DNA from: Sinanaerobacter sp. ZZT-01
Lineage (GTDB): Bacteria; Bacillota; Clostridia; Peptostreptococcales; Anaerovoracaceae
DNA: 64,000 nucleotides
Assembly: GCF_035621135.1 (NCBI RefSeq)
Contig: NZ_CP141728.1
Span: 2,232,001 to 2,296,000 of the forward strand
Direction: 5' to 3'
This document shows positions 61,727 to 64,000 of the stretch, one piece after another. The stretch's first letter is position 1, and each line of letters begins with the position of its first letter. A program made the position numbers and the translations under genes. A model generated the notes under the pieces. It was not told where the DNA came from. It searched no databases and was given only the letters and a program-made list of their open reading frames with translations.

Positions 61727-63265
61727 ATGGGAGATCATATTGAATATGTAATTGAAATGCTACATATCACAAAGGAGTTTCCGGGTATTATTGCCAACGA
61801 TGATATTACACTTCAATTAAAAAAAGGTGAAATTCATGCCTTGCTAGGTGAAAACGGAGCGGGAAAATCGACTCTTATGAGTGTTCTTTTCGGTCTGTAT
61901 CAACCAGAAAAAGGCACCATACTGAAAGATGGAACAGAAGTTAAAATCAATGACCCGAATGATGCCAATGCATTGGGAATTGGTATGGTGCATCAGCACT
62001 TTAAACTAATACATAATTTTACGGTCTTACAAAACATCATACTGGGCGTAGAGACAACAAAGTATGGTTTTTTAAAAATGGATGAAGCACGAAGAAAAGT
62101 TGTGGAGCTTTCAAACCGTTATGGCTTGATGGTAGATCCGGATGCATTGATTTCTGATATCACAGTAGGAATGCAGCAGCGTGTAGAAATCTTAAAAATG
62201 CTATATCGGAATAATGAAATTTTGATTTTTGATGAGCCGACAGCTGTTTTGACACCGCAGGAAATCGAAGAATTGATGAAAATAATGAAGGAACTGACCG
62301 CGGAAGGAAAGTCTATTTTATTCATTACGCATAAACTGAATGAAATTAAAGAAGTAGCAGATAGTTGCACAGTGCTTCGTAAAGGGAAATGTATCAATAC
62401 AATTCGGGTTTCTGATACGTCAAAAGAGGAAATGTCTGAGATGATGGTTGGACGTAAGGTAGACTTAAAAATTGAAAAAAGCGAAATTTTAGTAGGAACA
62501 CCTGTGCTAGAAGTAAAAAAATTGGTGATTGCAGGGAAACAGGGTTTAAAGAAAGCAGTAAACAATGTGACTTTTGAAGTTCGTAAGGGTGAGATCGTAT
62601 GTGTTGCTGGAATTGATGGAAATGGACAGTCGGAATTGGTTTATGCCTTGACTGGCCTTCTACCGACTGAAGAAGGGCAGATTATATTAAATGGAGAGGA
62701 TATTACACGGCTCTCTGTTCGTCGTCGAAACAAATCTGGAATGGCGCACATCCCGGAAGATAGGCATAAAGACGGGTTGATTTTAGATTATACGTTACAA
62801 GATAATTTGATTTTAAAAAAATATTATATGCCAGAATTTCAAAAAAACGGATTCCTGCGTTTTCATAGGGCAGAGGAATATGCAGATAAATTGATTGACC
62901 AATTTGATATTCGCAGCGGACAAGGCAGGCAAACCGAAACGCGCAGCATGTCAGGCGGAAATCAGCAAAAGGCAATTGTGGCACGAGAAATTGATGCAAA
63001 TCCGGAAATATTGATTGCGGTGCAACCAACGAGAGGCCTTGACGTAGGCGCGATTGAGTACATTCATAAACAACTTGTTGCGCAGCGTGATGAAGGAAAG
63101 GCAATTCTGCTTGTTTCATTAGAGCTGGATGAGGTTATGAACGTCAGTGACCGCATTTTAGTTATGTACGAAGGCGAAATTGTAGCAAATCTAAATCCAA
63201 AAGAAATTACGGTTAATGAACTAGGATTATATATGGCCGGATCAAAGCGAGGTGAAGTCGTATGA
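61727..63265 (+). CDS. Nucleoside ABC transporter ATP-binding protein (two ABC domains)
   Basis: A 512-residue fused double ATPase. The first domain has Walker A GENGAGKST; the second has the degenerate GIDGNGQSE typical of RbsA/NupO-type importers, with LSGGNQQ-like signature (SMSGGNQQKAIVAREI) and QPTRGLDVG. ATG 61727 with GGGGG upstream is preferred over GTG 61682, which lies about at the predicted start of transcription. It overlaps the permease by ATGA. Confidence 0.93.
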   Translation: MGDHIEYVIEMLHITKEFPGIIANDDITLQLKKGEIHALLGENGAGKSTLMSVLFGLYQPEKGTILKDGTEVKINDPNDANALGIGMVHQHFKLIHNFTVLQNIILGVETTKYGFLKMDEARRKVVELSNRYGLMVDPDALISDITVGMQQRVEILKMLYRNNEILIFDEPTAVLTPQEIEELMKIMKELTAEGKSILFITHKLNEIKEVADSCTVLRKGKCINTIRVSDTSKEEMSEMMVGRKVDLKIEKSEILVGTPVLEVKKLVIAGKQGLKKAVNNVTFEVRKGEIVCVAGIDGNGQSELVYALTGLLPTEEGQIILNGEDITRLSVRRRNKSGMAHIPEDRHKDGLILDYTLQDNLILKKYYMPEFQKNGFLRFHRAEEYADKLIDQFDIRSGQGRQTETRSMSGGNQQKAIVAREIDANPEILIAVQPTRGLDVGAIEYIHKQLVAQRDEGKAILLVSLELDEVMNVSDRILVMYEGEIVANLNPKEITVNELGLYMAGSKRGEVV

Positions 63266-64000
63266 AATGGTTACAATCTATATTTGAAAAGGATAGCTTC
63301 AACCGATCAATTTCTTCGATTTTTTCGATACTCGTTGGTATTTTATTTGGATTCCTTATTTTACTTATTAGTAATCCGTCACAGGCGATAGATGGCTTTT
63401 TAATTATTTTGAAAGGCGGATTCAGTGCACATGCAAAAGGGATTGGGCAGGTTTTATACTTTGCAACCCCTTTAATTTTAACAGGGCTTTCTGTTGGATT
63501 TGCGTTCAAGACAGGATTATTTAATATCGGAGCGCCAGGGCAGTTTATCATGGGCGCGTTTACTGCAGTTTACATCGGGGTGAAATGGACTTTTTTACCG
63601 GCACCTTGGCACTGGATCTTTGCATTGCTGGGAGCGGCCGTTGTAGGCGGAATCTGGGCGTTAATTCCGGGAATTTTGAAGGCTTATCTGAATGTGCATG
63701 AGGTTATATCGACGATTATGATGAATTATATTGGTATGTATTCAGCAAATTTTTTAGTAAAGGCGCACATCTACGATTCGAAAAAAGCACTTTCTATGAA
63801 TGTGGCGGATACGGCGGTCTTGCCTAAAGCAGGACTGGATCAAGTCTTTTATAATACGCTGGGAACCACTAGGGATTTATCGACTGTAAACTGTGGAATC
63901 TTTATTGCGATTCTAGTAGCAGTGATTATATATATTATATTGAATAAAACAACCTTTGGCTATGAGCTGAAAGCGTGTGGATACAGTCAGGATGCAAGTA
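63262..64000 (+). CDS. Nucleoside ABC transporter permease, partial (window edge)
   Basis: ATG 63262 shares ATGA with the ATPase stop. 246 codons are visible before the right edge, with no stop. It is a BPD_transp_2-family permease: ILVGILFGFLILLISNPSQAIDGF, then ATPLILTGLSVGFAFKTGLFNIGAPGQFIMGAF and HEVISTIMMNYIG. Six or more membrane segments are present so far. A second permease would be expected next. Confidence 0.9.
   Translation, partial: MKWLQSIFEKDSFNRSISSIFSILVGILFGFLILLISNPSQAIDGFLIILKGGFSAHAKGIGQVLYFATPLILTGLSVGFAFKTGLFNIGAPGQFIMGAFTAVYIGVKWTFLPAPWHWIFALLGAAVVGGIWALIPGILKAYLNVHEVISTIMMNYIGMYSANFLVKAHIYDSKKALSMNVADTAVLPKAGLDQVFYNTLGTTRDLSTVNCGIFIAILVAVIIYIILNKTTFGYELKACGYSQDAS

Noticed and set aside
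1-64000. CRISPR arrays, rRNA and tRNA genes
   Set aside because: No regularly spaced direct repeats and no rRNA- or tRNA-like sequence were noticed by eye; a tRNA or CRISPR scan was not possible.

Overview
The window looks like a chromosomal segment of a low-to-moderate GC, spore-forming anaerobe of the Clostridia. Evidence: SpoIIM and a PdaB-like sporulation deacetylase; AGGAGG ribosome-binding sites with frequent TTG and GTG starts; a T-box leader on valS; an rplS leader RNA; ferredoxin-rich NuoE/F/G-like flavoproteins; and a 4-hydroxybutyrate-type CoA-transferase. The family-level placement (amino-acid-fermenting Clostridia) is inference only.

Layout. 1-3.8 kb: spoIIM (cut by the window edge), a XerD-type recombinase, rplS, rbgA and rnhB. 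4.0-15.9 kb: accessory region. It opens with an AT-rich pair of unknown genes (one secreted peptide) and a gene remnant. Then follow a LysR regulator divergent from an Asp/Glu racemase and aspartate 4-decarboxylase, a sigma-54 enhancer-binding regulator, a serine beta-lactamase-fold hydrolase (S12), and a sigma-54-promoted operon (amino-acid permease, DmpA-type aminopeptidase, DppA-type D-aminopeptidase). An IS3-like transposase remnant closes it. Together these genes read as a system for using D-amino-acid-containing or blocked peptides. 16-25.6 kb: T-box-valS-folC-lipid kinase-acetyltransferase, then MATE and FAH-fold genes on the other strand, a PdaB-like deacetylase and a two-OB-fold SSB-like protein. 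25.7-33.6 kb: plsX-rnc-smc-ftsY core block, then small regulators and enzymes. 33.7-43 kb: membrane transglutaminase-like protein, a class A PBP with a long N-terminal extension, HutP, ComEC, HolA and a small membrane protein. 43-50 kb: DMT transporter and a three-gene NADH-oxidising complex whose large subunit fuses a NuoG-like frame to a GltD-type flavin module. 50.3-54.1 kb: Fur-family regulator, a near-perfect Fur/Zur-type operator, znuACB, and a decayed in-frame fusion of a CobW GTPase N-terminus with a DUF1980/TIGR03943 protein. 54.4-64 kb: CoA-transferase, rlmN, a small P-loop protein, Nudix hydrolase, a secreted CAP protein, a nitrilase-family amidase, and a BMP-type nucleoside ABC importer running off the right edge.

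The most unusual items are the sigma-54 D-peptide cluster, the NuoG/GltD fusion complex, the CobW-DUF1980 chimera with a homopolymer frameshift, and a XerD homologue whose catalytic HxxR histidine is glutamine. No rRNA, tRNA or CRISPR array was seen.
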